Below, in pieces: positions 42,296 through 53,223 of a DNA stretch of 64,000 nt. Position 1 is the stretch's first letter; each line of letters begins with the position of its first letter. The notes beneath the pieces are model-generated. The model was not told the DNA's origin and made no database searches. It was given only the letters and a program-made list of their open reading frames with translations. Source of the stretch: Cercospora beticola. Taxonomy: Eukaryota; Ascomycota; Dothideomycetes; Mycosphaerellales; Mycosphaerellaceae. A program made the translations under genes and the position numbers. Location of the stretch: assembly GCF_033473495.1 (NCBI RefSeq), contig NC_088943.1, positions 2,150,001 through 2,214,000 of the forward strand, read 5' to 3'.

Positions 42296-43162
42296 GCTAG
42301 TTGGCAGCTGCGCTATTCTAACCTGACAGGCCTGCCTTCTGTCACCGACTGAAACATTCACAGCCTAATTCGAGCCTGCTTCTGCTCCTTACTATTACAG
42401 TCGTCAACGTGGGCGCATCAAGCTTCGATCTGCAATGTGTTACTCATGGACTCAGCGGAGCATATACATACGGCGCCAAGCTCCACCCCTTGTCCAAAGT
42501 CAAGGGAAGTAGGATCTACACTTCCACGCTCAATTGTATGAAGCATTGTGGTCAAAGAGCTATCACAGCGATGGTCAGTTCTAAGATCTGCTGAGAACGT
42601 GGAGGTTTTCTAAGGTTGATCAGCCGTGACTTACACAATAGAGATGTTCCCATTCCAACCTTTGTCGCACGATCATAGTGCTTAACAAAAGGGGCGTGCC
42701 TTGGGGTGACGATGATAGACCGCCGCTGACACCGACAGATGTAACAGCGTAGATGTCTGTAGTCATTGGGTACTGATCAGTATTGAGTACAGCTCTGTTG
42801 TACTCCACACTGCCCTCTCATTATTAGCATGAATTTGTTTGTCGTTCGTGTATTCATTCACCCACCTCACGTGCAAGCTTACTAAGATCCTGCCGATCTG
42901 CCGACGTTATGTATTTCGCTCGTTGTTGGCTCCATCAAGTTTCTCATTCGACAGCTCAGCACCTCTGGCCTCGAACTTCCCACCTGAGCGCTCGATAATA
43001 CTCAACAGAAGGCTCCAACTTCGCTGTGTTCGTCGCTGCCTCTTTTCAAAGGCGAACTTTTAATTTCGACATCGCTGCTCCAAGCAACACTTTCGTGCTG
43101 GCTTGATCTTGCGAGTCGATTTGATTTTCCAGTCGACTCGGAATTGCCCGTCATCGCAAGCC
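42296..43162. other. Spacer between array copies 3 and 4
   Basis: 867 bp, no gene or repeat recognised. Confidence 0.5.
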
Positions 43163-44071
43163 ATGCCAAATCTTTCTCCAGCTCGCCCTGATGCTGACGG
43201 CTGTCTGCTCTGGACTCTGCCTCGGGAGCTTGTCTGCCAAATCTTTGACTATGCCTTTGGCGAGCAGCGGGTAGGCTGGTTTGAGCTTTGTCACCCCGAG
43301 TGTGAAATGGCTGGAGGGGGAGTCATACAAAGCGGGCAGACTCGCCGACGAGCAGAAGCTGCCACCCTTTGAGTACGCAATCGAGAAACTCCTTGTAAGT
43401 CCACGTTGGCAGGTCAGCCGAAAGACTGCGTGCTGACAAGAAAATTTTTTCAGGTATCCAAACGATTCTTCACCAATGCCGTCCCGGTCTTCATGCAGTG
43501 CCAGACTTTGTGTGATGTCTGGGAGCAGTCAGGAGAGATCCGCAATGTCCACGGCCTACATCTCTTCAAACTCTTCTGTACCGCAGCGCGCTCCTCCTCC
43601 GTCGATATCATGCAGCAATTGCAACACTTCGCCCAATTGCGAACACTGACCATCGATGCCACATTCATGCATCTCAGGGAAGAAGGCTTGATACGCTCCA
43701 GGTGCCCATACCAAGAGATCTTGACTGAGGAAGACTATGAGCGTCTGCCCGTCACGAAAATTCTGAAACAGTTTCGAGGCATCATCACCTTCTCATACAA
43801 CTCAGATAACATGTTTTGGGCGGTCGATCGGGAAAAGGAGCGGATACTGTGGGAGCAAAATGTTGCTGGACTAGCAGACTACCTGAGACGGTTCATGACC
43901 CAGGCAAAGACCAGCAGTCCGTACCAGATCTCTTCGACGTACACCGGACCGGCACCGCTCTATCCTGGCTCGCGCGTTACCGGCATTGGAGAGCCATCTA
44001 AGCTTCTGACGTCTGCCCAACTTGAAGACATGTTCGGACCCTCGACGAGCGAAGCGACGGACGTGGCTTGA
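43163..44071 (+). CDS. F-box-like family protein, array copy 4, possibly disrupted
   Basis: Most divergent paralog. Exon 1 begins at 43163 with LLWTLPRELVCQIFDYAFGE, but the frame then fails to reach the conserved pre-intron peptide KLPPFEYAIEKLL, which is read one base out of register from about 43270. Either a single-base frame lesion lies near 43265-43300, or a weak 52-nt intron (43271-43322, GTAGGC...GGAG) restores it at the cost of about 14 residues. The usual intron follows and exon 2 is 43455-44071: VSKRFFTNAVPVFMQCQTL, FAQLRTLTIDATFMHL and PLYPGSRVTGIG. It lacks the C-terminal RWxxxALxxxPxL helix. A decaying copy or a diverged gene. Confidence 0.55.
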
Positions 44072-44710
44072 AGAAGGCGCAGGATATCTTTGAGAGCTGT
44101 GAGGGACTGCAGAGAGCGTGCAAACTCCGGGATGGGCAGTAGACGGTGGAACCAAACGCGATCGAATGCAAACTCTTCTTCGACATGCAGGAAACATCGT
44201 CGAAGGTCTCAATTGGACTTGCCGTGAATGTTCGTAATCAGAGCTGCTACTGCTGAATTTGATGGCCGTCGGCACGGGTGAGAGCACTGGGGTATCTTGT
44301 CGAACACTGTGGCATGGCATATGATTTGTCGGCTCAAAGAATGAGAAGGATGCGAATGGCGGCTCATGAGTTTGTGACACCGTAGCTTGGTTACAGTGTT
44401 GCATTGTTGACGCAGCAGGTGAAGTGGAACGATAATTCCTCGCGCGACAGGGATGGCAATCGGAAAGACCAGGGCGGACCTCACCGCTTGATCACGCCGC
44501 CAAGCAATCCCGTACGGCATGGTGGTGAGATATGTAACATCATCACGACCTGTGACATAGGTTGTGTCTCGCCACGATACTCAAATGTCGATATATAGAA
44601 GAGCGAAACAGTAGGTAGCCAAACATTTCTCTATCACCAAGTTCACGGTACACAACAAAACACTCCACCACCTTACTTGAATCAAAACCACCATTAACAA
44701 CAATCAAACC
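44072..44710. other. Intergenic, array to small Cys-motif gene
   Basis: 639 bp with no gene. Contains a TATATA at 44592-44597, about 115 bp before the next ATG. Confidence 0.5.
44592..44597 (+). promoter_or_regulatory. TATA box for small Cys-motif gene
   Basis: TATATA 114 bp upstream of the ATG at 44711, followed by an A/C-rich leader typical of fungal 5' UTRs. Positional call only. Confidence 0.45.
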
Positions 44711-45078
44711 ATGTCCAGCCTCTGCCAAATCTGCGGTGCACGCTTCTACGACGACGATCTAGCCAGCAATCCACTCTCCCACTTCTGCATTGGTCTCGAT
44801 GGTCCCGCGATCGTGCATTTCGAGACCGAAGAACACCAGAATTCCGCACCACATACTCCCGAGTTTGAGAAGCCAAAGAGTGCGACACAACCCAAAGGTT
44901 AGCCTCCCTCCTCGTCTATCGCATTGCGATGCACATATGCTGACTGCTGTTCTCAATAGCGTTAGCTCTTCCCGCACAAGCACATGCACAAGAAGACCTG
45001 GATGAGATCGCAAAGTTGCATCAAGAAGTAGACGCATTGAAGGCGAAGCTGCAGAAGGGTCATGTGTCTTTTGCGTGA
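44711..45078 (+). CDS. Small Cys-motif / coiled-coil protein, 101 aa
   Basis: Not recognised. Two exons, 44711-44897 and 44960-45078, joined by a gttagc...aatag intron, phase 1. The N-terminus has CQICGARFYDDD and, 14 residues further, SHFC, a possible half zinc-knuckle or C3-type site. The second exon encodes an amphipathic helix, EDLDEIAKLHQEVDALKAKL, with heptad-spaced Leu/Ile, suggesting a dimeric coiled coil, then GHVSFA and stop. A preceding TATA element and clean splice support a real gene. Function unknown; possibly a small DNA- or protein-binding adaptor. Confidence 0.6.
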
Positions 45079-45350
45079 AAGAAGAGTGTGAATGAAGTCG
45101 TAGAGACCAGGCGCAACAGTACTGGAACAAAACAAGCACAGATTGACGACTCCACGCGGCGTTCTTGGGAGGTCTGAACTTGTCGTAACGCATAGCATTG
45201 GCGCTGGATGACAGGCTAACGAAACGGGACACGAAATGACTTGAAATTCGAGAGGGAGGCTATATTGACCAGGACACATTAATACTTGAATACTTCACTC
45301 TTCTGCAACAGTAATGTAACTTACCTTTGATACCAGATCCCAATGTTCGC

Positions 45351-47013
45351 TCAAAAGTTCAGGATCACAGCTCCGCTCCTCAGAACATCCACCTCAATCC
45401 TGCCTTCATCATTCACAGTTGCCACCTCTCCTCTCGTGACATTGCTTAGTGCCACCGGTCGACCTTCATCCAATTCAAAATTGTAGCTGTATCCATCGAA
45501 CGTAATTCCGGTGATCGCATCACTACCATTCGCAGAAAGACGCTGTAGTTCGACTTTGGAATCTGCAAAAGAAGTCGGAAGCTGGAAAGTGTACGTCTCG
45601 GTTGGTCGAGGATACGGGGTCAGGTACTCCTCATTGTAGTCCGTCGCGTTATACGATTGCATGTTAATCACGATGATTTTGCGCAGGTTTCCGTCCAGGT
45701 AAGACGCATACGCCGCTTCTGTGTCCTTTTGAAGTGGGATGTTGATAATCTTGGGTGGGCAATCGGTGATATTGCCCAAGAAGGCTGCGACAGCGATACT
45801 CGCGTAATATGGCGCTTTCGTTCCTTTGGCTACGAGATCGGTGTCGATAGGCTGCCAAGCTTGGTAGCGGTAATTCGTGCCCATGTGCATGTGTACGCGT
45901 CGGATGTTGTTCGCTGCGCACCACAAATTGAAGTCGACGCCCCACAGGGCTGCGCCGAAAGTGTTGGAGAGGCCTGGCCGACCTTGATTGTATAAAGAAT
46001 TGGTCTCGCCGAGGATGTAGGGCAGGTCAGGCTCAAGTTCGTGAATTAGGCGAGACGAGTTGACGTGTTTTCTGACCGAGTTCACGGTAGAGGTGTGATT
46101 CATCAGAGTGCCTCGCAAAGTGACACCAGGAGATCCGGCACCGGAGATGTAGCTGTGAGCGATTAGCAGCTTTTCCTCGAGCCTGATTCGATTCATACTT
46201 GTGAGAACTGATCATGCCAATGATGCCATCTTCGTTCAGTCCAGCTTGCCATGTTCTCAGTGGCTCCAAGCTATTCGTCGTTCCCGAGAACGATGGCGCG
46301 TAGTACTGATAGCTCTCGTTGCTTGCAAGCTCGGGACAGGACTGTCCCATCTCCACTCGGATGGCCCTTGTCCAATGTTGCCATTCCTCGACATAGTCGT
46401 GCTCTGTCCAGTTTCGAGGTCTCACTGGCCCTTGAGCAGAAGTTTTGAACAGATCTGGTTCGTTACCAAGCTCCCAAAACAGGAGTCGGTCTCTCAGAGC
46501 TTCGCATGCGTACGATACAGAGTCGAGGAGTCCTTGCCTTGCTGTAGAGCTGTTGCGTCCGAGGTTGAATCCATGCACAAACTGCACACCTGGCCATGTT
46601 TGATACGACTCAAAATATTTTGGCCCAATAGTCAAAGTGGTCGGATAGTCAGGAGAAATATCCGGGTTCACAATGCCCACTGATGCCACGTCCAGCGACT
46701 CATTGAAGACTGCATAGTCTTGAGTATTGCCGCCGACACGTATATGTGGCTTCGTGCCCTGTAGATTACCGAGATTTTCCAAGAGGTTGTCGGAGAATTC
46801 ATTTGGTGCAGATTTGTTGCCTGCAAAGTCTGGAAAGGAGGAAAACTCTATACTGTAAGTGACGAAGCTTTCCAAGGGAACACCTGCATCGGAGGGCGCT
46901 GATTCTGCAACGAAAACTACTGATCTTTCCTGCTCGCTGGCGTGGACCGATAATAGTGCTCCTCGGATGAGGATTCCGTAACCAAGCTTGGTAAGGATAT
47001 TCGTGAAGGCCAT
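45351..47013 (-). CDS. GH79 beta-glucuronidase-like glycoside hydrolase
   Basis: Secreted glycosidase of 538 aa acting on glucuronyl- or 4-O-methylglucuronyl-linked glycans. Exons 47013-46199 and 46152-45351, phase-2 intron; the splice turns SSHK into SSHNYISGAGSPGV. A signal peptide (LGYGILIRGALLSVHA) is present, then an (alpha/beta)8 domain with RVGGNTQDYAV, the acid/base Glu in FWELGNEPDLF (about residue 182), and the nucleophile Glu in YILGETNSLYNQG (about residue 320). A C-terminal beta-sandwich (GH79C) ends at VILNF. Many NxS/T sequons fit secretion. Fungal members remove glucuronic acid from arabinogalactan proteins; this substrate is inferred from the family. Confidence 0.93.
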
Positions 47014-48197
47014 AATTGATAATGATACATTGGCTGGCGATGCTGGGCTGGTCCGAATGCGTGGACATTTTCTATAAGGGCGCCCGGCTTGAGCATGAAC
47101 ATTCCCCGCACTTCGCGCTGCAGCAAGATCCTAGATTATGTGCATGATGATGCTATCGGCCTCGAGCGTGTGCCCGGATGACTGCTGCCGTGTCCAGGCT
47201 GATCAGCCCACTTTCAGTGTGTGTGCCTGACGATCAGTGCATTGCATGCGGGCGGCCAGCATTTAGCCATGAGTAGATGAAGCTTTACCTATCGAAGACA
47301 GTCAGCAAAGACAGCAGGAGGCTCGGTCTCTCCAGCAGTTCATGCTGGGCAGACCACTGTCGTGCGATGAAGGTCGTCTGTTGTGAGCAAGTGTGTCTTG
47401 TGAGCACAAATGCTCAGCTGTCGGCCATGCTCGGCGGTGCCAATAGACGACTTTGATCCGCACACAGAGACTGAGAGATATGCAACTGCATCGTTTGAAT
47501 CCTCACACTCGATAGCCTGGTCAAGAATCATGCGCACAGTCCGTGGGAGCATGGTACGCGTCTGCCACGGACATCAGCACCTGATTTTGGCATCTAACAT
47601 CAAAACTCAGGTCAGTGTGGCAGCAAACTGAAACACAGAAGTCTTAATATAGGGTGGTGAGAAATGATGCAGAGATAGGTCGTCGTTTTGTGTTGGGCTT
47701 GGAGATACAGGAACTGAAGCAGCTTGAAGAGTTGCTTCGACTTCGACTTCGACTTCTCACGACACGGGAATGCCAAGAGACATGTTCGGGCCGCTCCGTA
47801 GCCTCCGTCCGCCGCATCAAAATTCTGTTGCGCGACGCGATCTCTTCACCTTTTCTTCTTCGTGCGGCGCATGATCTAATTCAGTTTCCCAAACGTTGCT
47901 CGTTCGTCTATCCCCATGATAGAACGTGTGTCCGATCGTGCACAGAGCAAATTCATTGCAAACTCGGCGCTTCAGCCAACTCCGACTCGACAGCCATTTT
48001 CCAAGTGGTCCTGTTGGCGTGCTGGACGCTGAACATCCTCTTTTTCTGTATCTATGCCCTGTTGCAGAACAGCTCGAAAGCTTTCTGACCCGCGGTAGTC
48101 GTCTTTCCCGGAATTCTTGCCGTCTACCATACTCGTGAAGACAGTTCGGACAAGCCTCTGAGATCTGCACGCGTAAGACCTGAAGAAGAGAGCCAGT
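47014..48197. promoter_or_regulatory. Divergent intergenic, GH79 and DPH6
   Basis: 1184 bp with both promoters. It holds a short CTTCGA hexamer array at 47735-47756. A 144-codon frame at 47654-48088, with a hydrophobic end, covers this repeat but resembles no protein I know and probably is not a gene. Confidence 0.45.
47735..47756 (+). repeat. CTTCGA hexanucleotide microsatellite
   Basis: Three full CTTCGA units and a partial fourth, upstream of DPH6. Useful mainly as a length-variable marker. Confidence 0.8.
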
Positions 48198-50156
48198 ATG
48201 TCGCGTCTCAATGTCGTTGCGCTGATCTCTGGCGGTAAGGACTCGTTCTTTTCTATTCTGCACTGCCAAGCGAACGGCCACAAAGTCGTCGCTCTTGCCA
48301 ACTTGCACCCCAAGTCTCGGGATGAGGAGGACTTGGACAGCTTCATGTATCAGACGATCGGTCACGCCATAATACCGCTGTACGAGCAAGCTCTCGGTCT
48401 GCCATTATATCGTCAGGAAATCTGCGGAACTGCCGCAGTGCAAGATCGCGACTACCACCACAGCAGTGCCGAAGATGAGACCGAATCTTTGTTACCTCTA
48501 CTGCGGAAAATACTCGCCGCACATCCCGAAGTCAATGCGGTGAGCACCGGCGCCATCATGTCGGATTATCAGCGCACTCGAGTGGAGTCCGTTGCGCTCA
48601 GGCTTGGTCTCACGCCCCTTTCATATCTTTGGCAATGGCCTACACTACCTCCGCAAACGCAAACGTCTCTGCTGGAAGACATGGCAGCAGTTGGGCAAGA
48701 CTCTCGGATCATCAAGGTGGCCTCTGGGGGACTCGACGAGAGCTTCTTGTGGCAAAACGTGGCAGACGCACGCACAAGACTTCGCCTAAGCAAAGCCGCT
48801 GAACGTTTTGGTACACCGGGTGATGGAGCAGTCTTGGGAGAAGGTGGAGAATTCGAGACTCTAGCCATATCGGGTCCAGCGCCGTTGTGGAAGGGCAGAA
48901 TAGTGGTCGCTCCCGAGAACATCAGGAATGTGCCTGGTGAAGCGGGCAGCGCTTCGGTCAGATTGACAGAGGCTGCTGTCGTGCTGAACGCTGACCAAGA
49001 GAGTGAACCTTCGTCGAACACCTCTGTACGCATGCCGGCTTTGCTTGAGGCCAGGTTTGAGTCCATACTGCAGGCAGTTCGAAATAGGCCCTCCTTCGAA
49101 GCCGATGGCGGCACCCCCGTTTTCTGTCAGATGTCAGCGTCTGGCGCAGCATGGAACGGTGGACCCGATCCTGACATAGAAGTACTGGCCGACATCACTG
49201 GCGAAGGCACCACTGCAGCGGCACAGACGAAAGCCATCATGGATCAAGTGGTTGCTACACTGGCTCGAAAAAGCCTTACCATCGCAGACATCGCGAACGT
49301 AACGATAGTGCTCCGGAACATGGACGACTTCACTTCGGTCAATCCAGTCTACGGCAGCTATTTCAGCAAGCCTAACCCACCTGCGCGAGTTACGGTTGCC
49401 TGTGGAGATGTGCTTCCTGAGAACGCACTACTCGCGATATCAGTAGTAGTGGAGTCTGGCAAAAGGGACGGCTTACATGTACAATCTCGCTCCTACTGGG
49501 CGCCTGCGAACATTGGTCCATACTCGCAGTCCATCAAGCTAAGTGCACCAGGCCGACAGAAGACTTACATTGCGGGACAGATTCCGCTAATCCCAGCAAG
49601 TATGCAGTTACCTGATCACTCATCAGAGGGCGAAAGCCACGACTTCACCCTGCAAAGTGTATTTGCTCTGCAACATCTCGACCGGATTGGAAGAATTATG
49701 CAAGTCGGGCAATGGGCTTGTTGCATCGCTTTCATCGCCTCAGATGGTATTGAGCAGGCGGTGCTGACCACACGTGCTGACATGGCTCGCAACACATGGA
49801 AGGAATATCACACTCCACAATCGTTACCTACGTCAGGTGGTGAGCCCGAAGATGACGACGACTTTGATGTCTGGGATCAGCGACATGGCTCACGTAGAGG
49901 CGGGTGGCAAACACACTCATCATCCTCGAGGCACGAGAAAGACATTCGCGATGAATCCAGCAAGTGCGTGCCACCATTGGCAGTCATCGCGGCCAATGCA
50001 CTTCCTCGGGGCGCAGATATAGAGTGGGTTGGGTTCGGCGATAGCACAACCACGATAGAGAGTGCCACACCAGTGCACTTCGCCAGTGTGCTGAAAGCCT
50101 TCAAGCATCGAATCCTGCCGTTGGTAAGCGCTAGTGATCCTCTCACTGTTAGCTGA
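48198..50156 (+). CDS. DPH6: Diphthine-ammonia ligase (Dph6)
   Basis: Catalyses the last, ATP-dependent amidation step of diphthamide synthesis on translation elongation factor 2, in the cytosol. 652 aa, one exon. The N-terminal adenine-nucleotide-hydrolase-fold domain begins VVALISGGKDSFFSILHC, with PP-loop SGGKDS at about residues 12-17, and contains DLDSFMYQTIGH, VSTGAIMSDYQRTRVE and GEGGEFETL, all Dph6/ATP_bind_4 hallmarks. Two RidA/YjgF-like domains follow: about residues 325-425 (VYGSYFSKPNPPARVTV) and about 430-640 (RSYWAPANIGPYSQSIKL, TYIAGQIPL). The second is interrupted by a disordered acidic insert. This fused architecture is the usual eukaryotic Dph6. Confidence 0.95.
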   Translation: MSRLNVVALISGGKDSFFSILHCQANGHKVVALANLHPKSRDEEDLDSFMYQTIGHAIIPLYEQALGLPLYRQEICGTAAVQDRDYHHSSAEDETESLLPLLRKILAAHPEVNAVSTGAIMSDYQRTRVESVALRLGLTPLSYLWQWPTLPPQTQTSLLEDMAAVGQDSRIIKVASGGLDESFLWQNVADARTRLRLSKAAERFGTPGDGAVLGEGGEFETLAISGPAPLWKGRIVVAPENIRNVPGEAGSASVRLTEAAVVLNADQESEPSSNTSVRMPALLEARFESILQAVRNRPSFEADGGTPVFCQMSASGAAWNGGPDPDIEVLADITGEGTTAAAQTKAIMDQVVATLARKSLTIADIANVTIVLRNMDDFTSVNPVYGSYFSKPNPPARVTVACGDVLPENALLAISVVVESGKRDGLHVQSRSYWAPANIGPYSQSIKLSAPGRQKTYIAGQIPLIPASMQLPDHSSEGESHDFTLQSVFALQHLDRIGRIMQVGQWACCIAFIASDGIEQAVLTTRADMARNTWKEYHTPQSLPTSGGEPEDDDDFDVWDQRHGSRRGGWQTHSSSSRHEKDIRDESSKCVPPLAVIAANALPRGADIEWVGFGDSTTTIESATPVHFASVLKAFKHRILPLVSASDPLTVS

Positions 50157-50760
50157 TATACAGGATCCAAACGAAGAGAGACTCGCTTGCTCCGCATTGG
50201 GCAATGTGTTTTGTCAGGTCCAGATGTGTAATGGGCGAGCGTCGGCCGCCTTGTGCTGCCGAGAGCTGAGAAGGATGTCCCCACCTCTCGACACTTCCCC
50301 GCTCTGGAATCGCCACCTTTGCTATGGCACTAAGGCTGAAGAGGCGACCCGTGTTGCGAACTCGTGCCACATTACTCGAAACCGCCGACTCGATACTGTG
50401 GCAAGCTGTTGTTACAATGCAAGGCACGAGATACCATGATCTCAAGTGCGGGCTGGGCAAGCGGCGAAGTGGGCTACGCGCATGCAGCGCGTGCTCATGC
50501 CGATCATGCAGCTTCCAGCCAATACTAGTCACTGTTTTGGCAGACACCATCTACCGCAGGCGTCCAAGAGCTTGCACAGCATGCGCGGCGGGTCGCCCTG
50601 CACGAGTCTCCATTACACAGTCCGAGGCTAGTGCTCCGCTCATCTGGAAGCTCTCAGGACAGCCGGAGGTACAGTAGAAGGTAGTCTATAGTGAAGCAGC
50701 AGCCCACTTTCGAACCTCGCGTCCCATTGTCCTGGCTTTCACACATTCTTTGCTCTGAAC
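50157..50760. other. Intergenic, DPH6 to monooxygenase
   Basis: 604 bp; no gene, repeat or RNA recognised. Confidence 0.5.
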
Positions 50761-52882
50761 ATGGCACCCGATCTCAACGCAGTCGCCGCAGGCGAGACAT
50801 TCGACTACTCACAGCCTGGATCGTCTGGCTACCATGTCAATCAAGAAATCACATACAGTACGAAGTCCCAGCAAATCGCAATCTCGGTAACCACTGACAA
50901 TGCAAAGATGACCCCAACAACCGCAAACTGCGGGTGCTCACAATCGGCGCCGGTGTCACTGGTATCTTGATGGCATATCGTATCCAGAAAGACGTGGCAA
51001 ATGTCGAGCATGTCATCTACGAGAAGAATGAAGATATTGGTGGCACTTGGCTCGAGAACAGGTATAGCCAGCGACTCCTAGGGCATGAGCAGGTGCTGAA
51101 CTCCGCGCAGATACCCTGGATGCGCCTGTGATATCCCATCTCATGCATACACTTACCAGTTCGCCTTGAATCCGGACTGGCCACGATTCTTTTCCTACTC
51201 TCCAGATATCTGGAAGTATTTGGACAAGGTGTGCAACACTTTTGATCTGCGCAAATATATGACATTCAACACTGAAGTCATTGGAACGTATTGGAATGAG
51301 GAGAAGGGCGAGTGGACTGTGAAGCTACGACAGACAGCACCGGGACAACAGCCAAGAGAGTTCGAGGATACTTGTCACCTGCTTCTGCACGGAACTGGAA
51401 TCTTGAACAACTTCAAGTGGCCAGACATTCCAGGTCTCAAGGATAAGTTCAAAGGAAGAGTCGTGCACACTGCTCGATGGCCAAAGGAATATCAGACCGA
51501 AGAGTGGAAGAACGATAGAGTGGCCGTGATTGGATCAGGAGCCAGTTCGATCCAGACAGTGCCGACTATGCAACCTCATACGAAGCACATTGATGTTTTC
51601 GTCCGGACGGGGTGAGTGACCAGCTTCCAGCTATCTTAGACTTGAGACTGACTTTGATCCAGTGTCTGGTTCGTCCAGATCGCCAACAACTACGGTCAGA
51701 ACAAGGAATACGATCCTGCCGAACGCGATGAGTTCCGGCACAACCCCAAAGCCCTCGTTGCCCACGCCAAAGATATTGAAGATCAAGTCAATGGTCTCTG
51801 GGGAGCGTTCTACTCTGATACAGAAGCGCAAAAGCAAGGACAGCAAATGTTCCGTGAACGTATGGCGGAATTCATTAAGGACAAGAGGTTGCTGGAGGGC
51901 TTCACACCCAACTTTGGAGTGGGGTGTAGAAGAATCACGCCTGGCGATCCATACATGTTGGCGATCCAAGAGGAAAATGTAGATGTGCATTTTACCGCCG
52001 TGAAGAGCTGTACGGAAGATGGCGTTGTGGGTGAAGATGGTGTAGAGAGAAAAGTTGATACTGTTGTTTGTGCTACAGGTAAGTGTGGTGATGCAGAGAG
52101 CGCATGAGAGACGTACTGATCTCTGGTTTGAAGGCTTCGATGTCTCTTACAAGCCACGCTTTCCCATTGTCGGGAGGGGCGGAATTGACCTCAAGGTATG
52201 CTTGCCCCAGCCCACTCACTTGCGCGATAATGCGTTGACAATGACCACAGGAAAAATGGAAAGTATGCCCTGAGTCCTACCTTGGTCTGGGTATTGCGGA
52301 ATTCCCCAACTTCATCACCTTCATCGGCCCAACCTGGCCAGTCGAGAATGGTGAGAGTCACTTCGGCAGTTTCTGCAGCTTCGCTTACTTACATGATCAA
52401 TCATAGGCTCTGTTATGGGACCCCTTCACTCCGTCTCCGACTACGCTATCAGCATCATCAAGAAGATGCAGAATGAGAACATCCACTCCTGGGTCCCCAG
52501 ACAAGACATCACCGACTCCTTCAATGCTCACGTGCAAGAATGGATCAAGCACACTGTGTGGAAAGAAGACTGTCGATCCTGGTACAAGAATAACGAGACC
52601 GGCCGCGTCAACGCAGTATGGCCTGGATCTTCAATGCATTACCAGCAGGTCATCGAGAAGCCACGATACGAGGATTTCGAGATTAAATACCACGACAAGA
52701 ATCCTTGGGCACATCTGGGAATGGGCTGGACACCAGAAAACCGGCTGGGTGCGGAGAAGGCGGACTGTAGTCCTTATCTGAACCTGAACCACATTGATCC
52801 GAAGTGGTACGTGGCAAATGGGGGTGACGGAGACGTGTTGCTAAAGCAGGTCAATGAGTACAATACGAAGAAGCAGTTGTAA
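50761..52882 (+). CDS. Flavin-containing monooxygenase (Baeyer-Villiger type)
   Basis: FAD- and NADPH-dependent monooxygenase, 601 aa in seven exons: 50761-50857, 50908-51061, 51111-51611, 51663-52078, 52134-52195, 52251-52350 and 52407-52882. All six introns are 49-56 nt, GT-AG, and phase-consistent. Motifs: FAD Rossmann [24 protein letters not shown] (joined by splicing), the Baeyer-Villiger fingerprint-like [12 protein letters not shown], the NADPH Rossmann [12 protein letters not shown], and [10 protein letters not shown]. The C-terminal part ([13 protein letters not shown], then [10 protein letters not shown]) matches fungal steroid/polyketide BVMO-like proteins. The substrate is unknown. 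No partner biosynthetic gene is adjacent. Confidence 0.92.
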
Positions 52883-53223
52883 AGGTGTACAGATGCGATT
52901 TGAGAAGTCATATGCAGCAATTCGAAGCAAGATAGGTGTGCTAGAGAGATACATCACGAATGTAGACAGCGATGTATAGTGAGTCAAGTTTGAGTCACTT
53001 TGATTGACTCCTTGACATCGTGGTCGTGACAGTGACAGAAGCGAAGCCTCAGGCATCATAAGGAAGCTCTTGGCAAACGTGGGGCTAACACTTTCTCAAT
53101 TCGCGACTTCCAAACGCCAAAGTTCGGGCGGCAGCGAGCAGCACAGGACGACGACAATACACGGCCGCCATCTGCTCGTCCAGCGCTTTCATCGGAAAGC
53201 GCACGCACATCAATACCGCAACC
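52883..53223. other. Intergenic, upstream of eIF3b
   Basis: 341 bp; promoter and leader of eIF3b. A TGACTC / GAGTCA pair lies near 52980-53011; nothing else seen. Confidence 0.5.

Noticed and set aside
47817..48389. 190-codon minus-strand frame over the DPH6 start
   Set aside because: Antisense to the conserved PP-loop domain; basic, Arg-rich composition typical of shadows.
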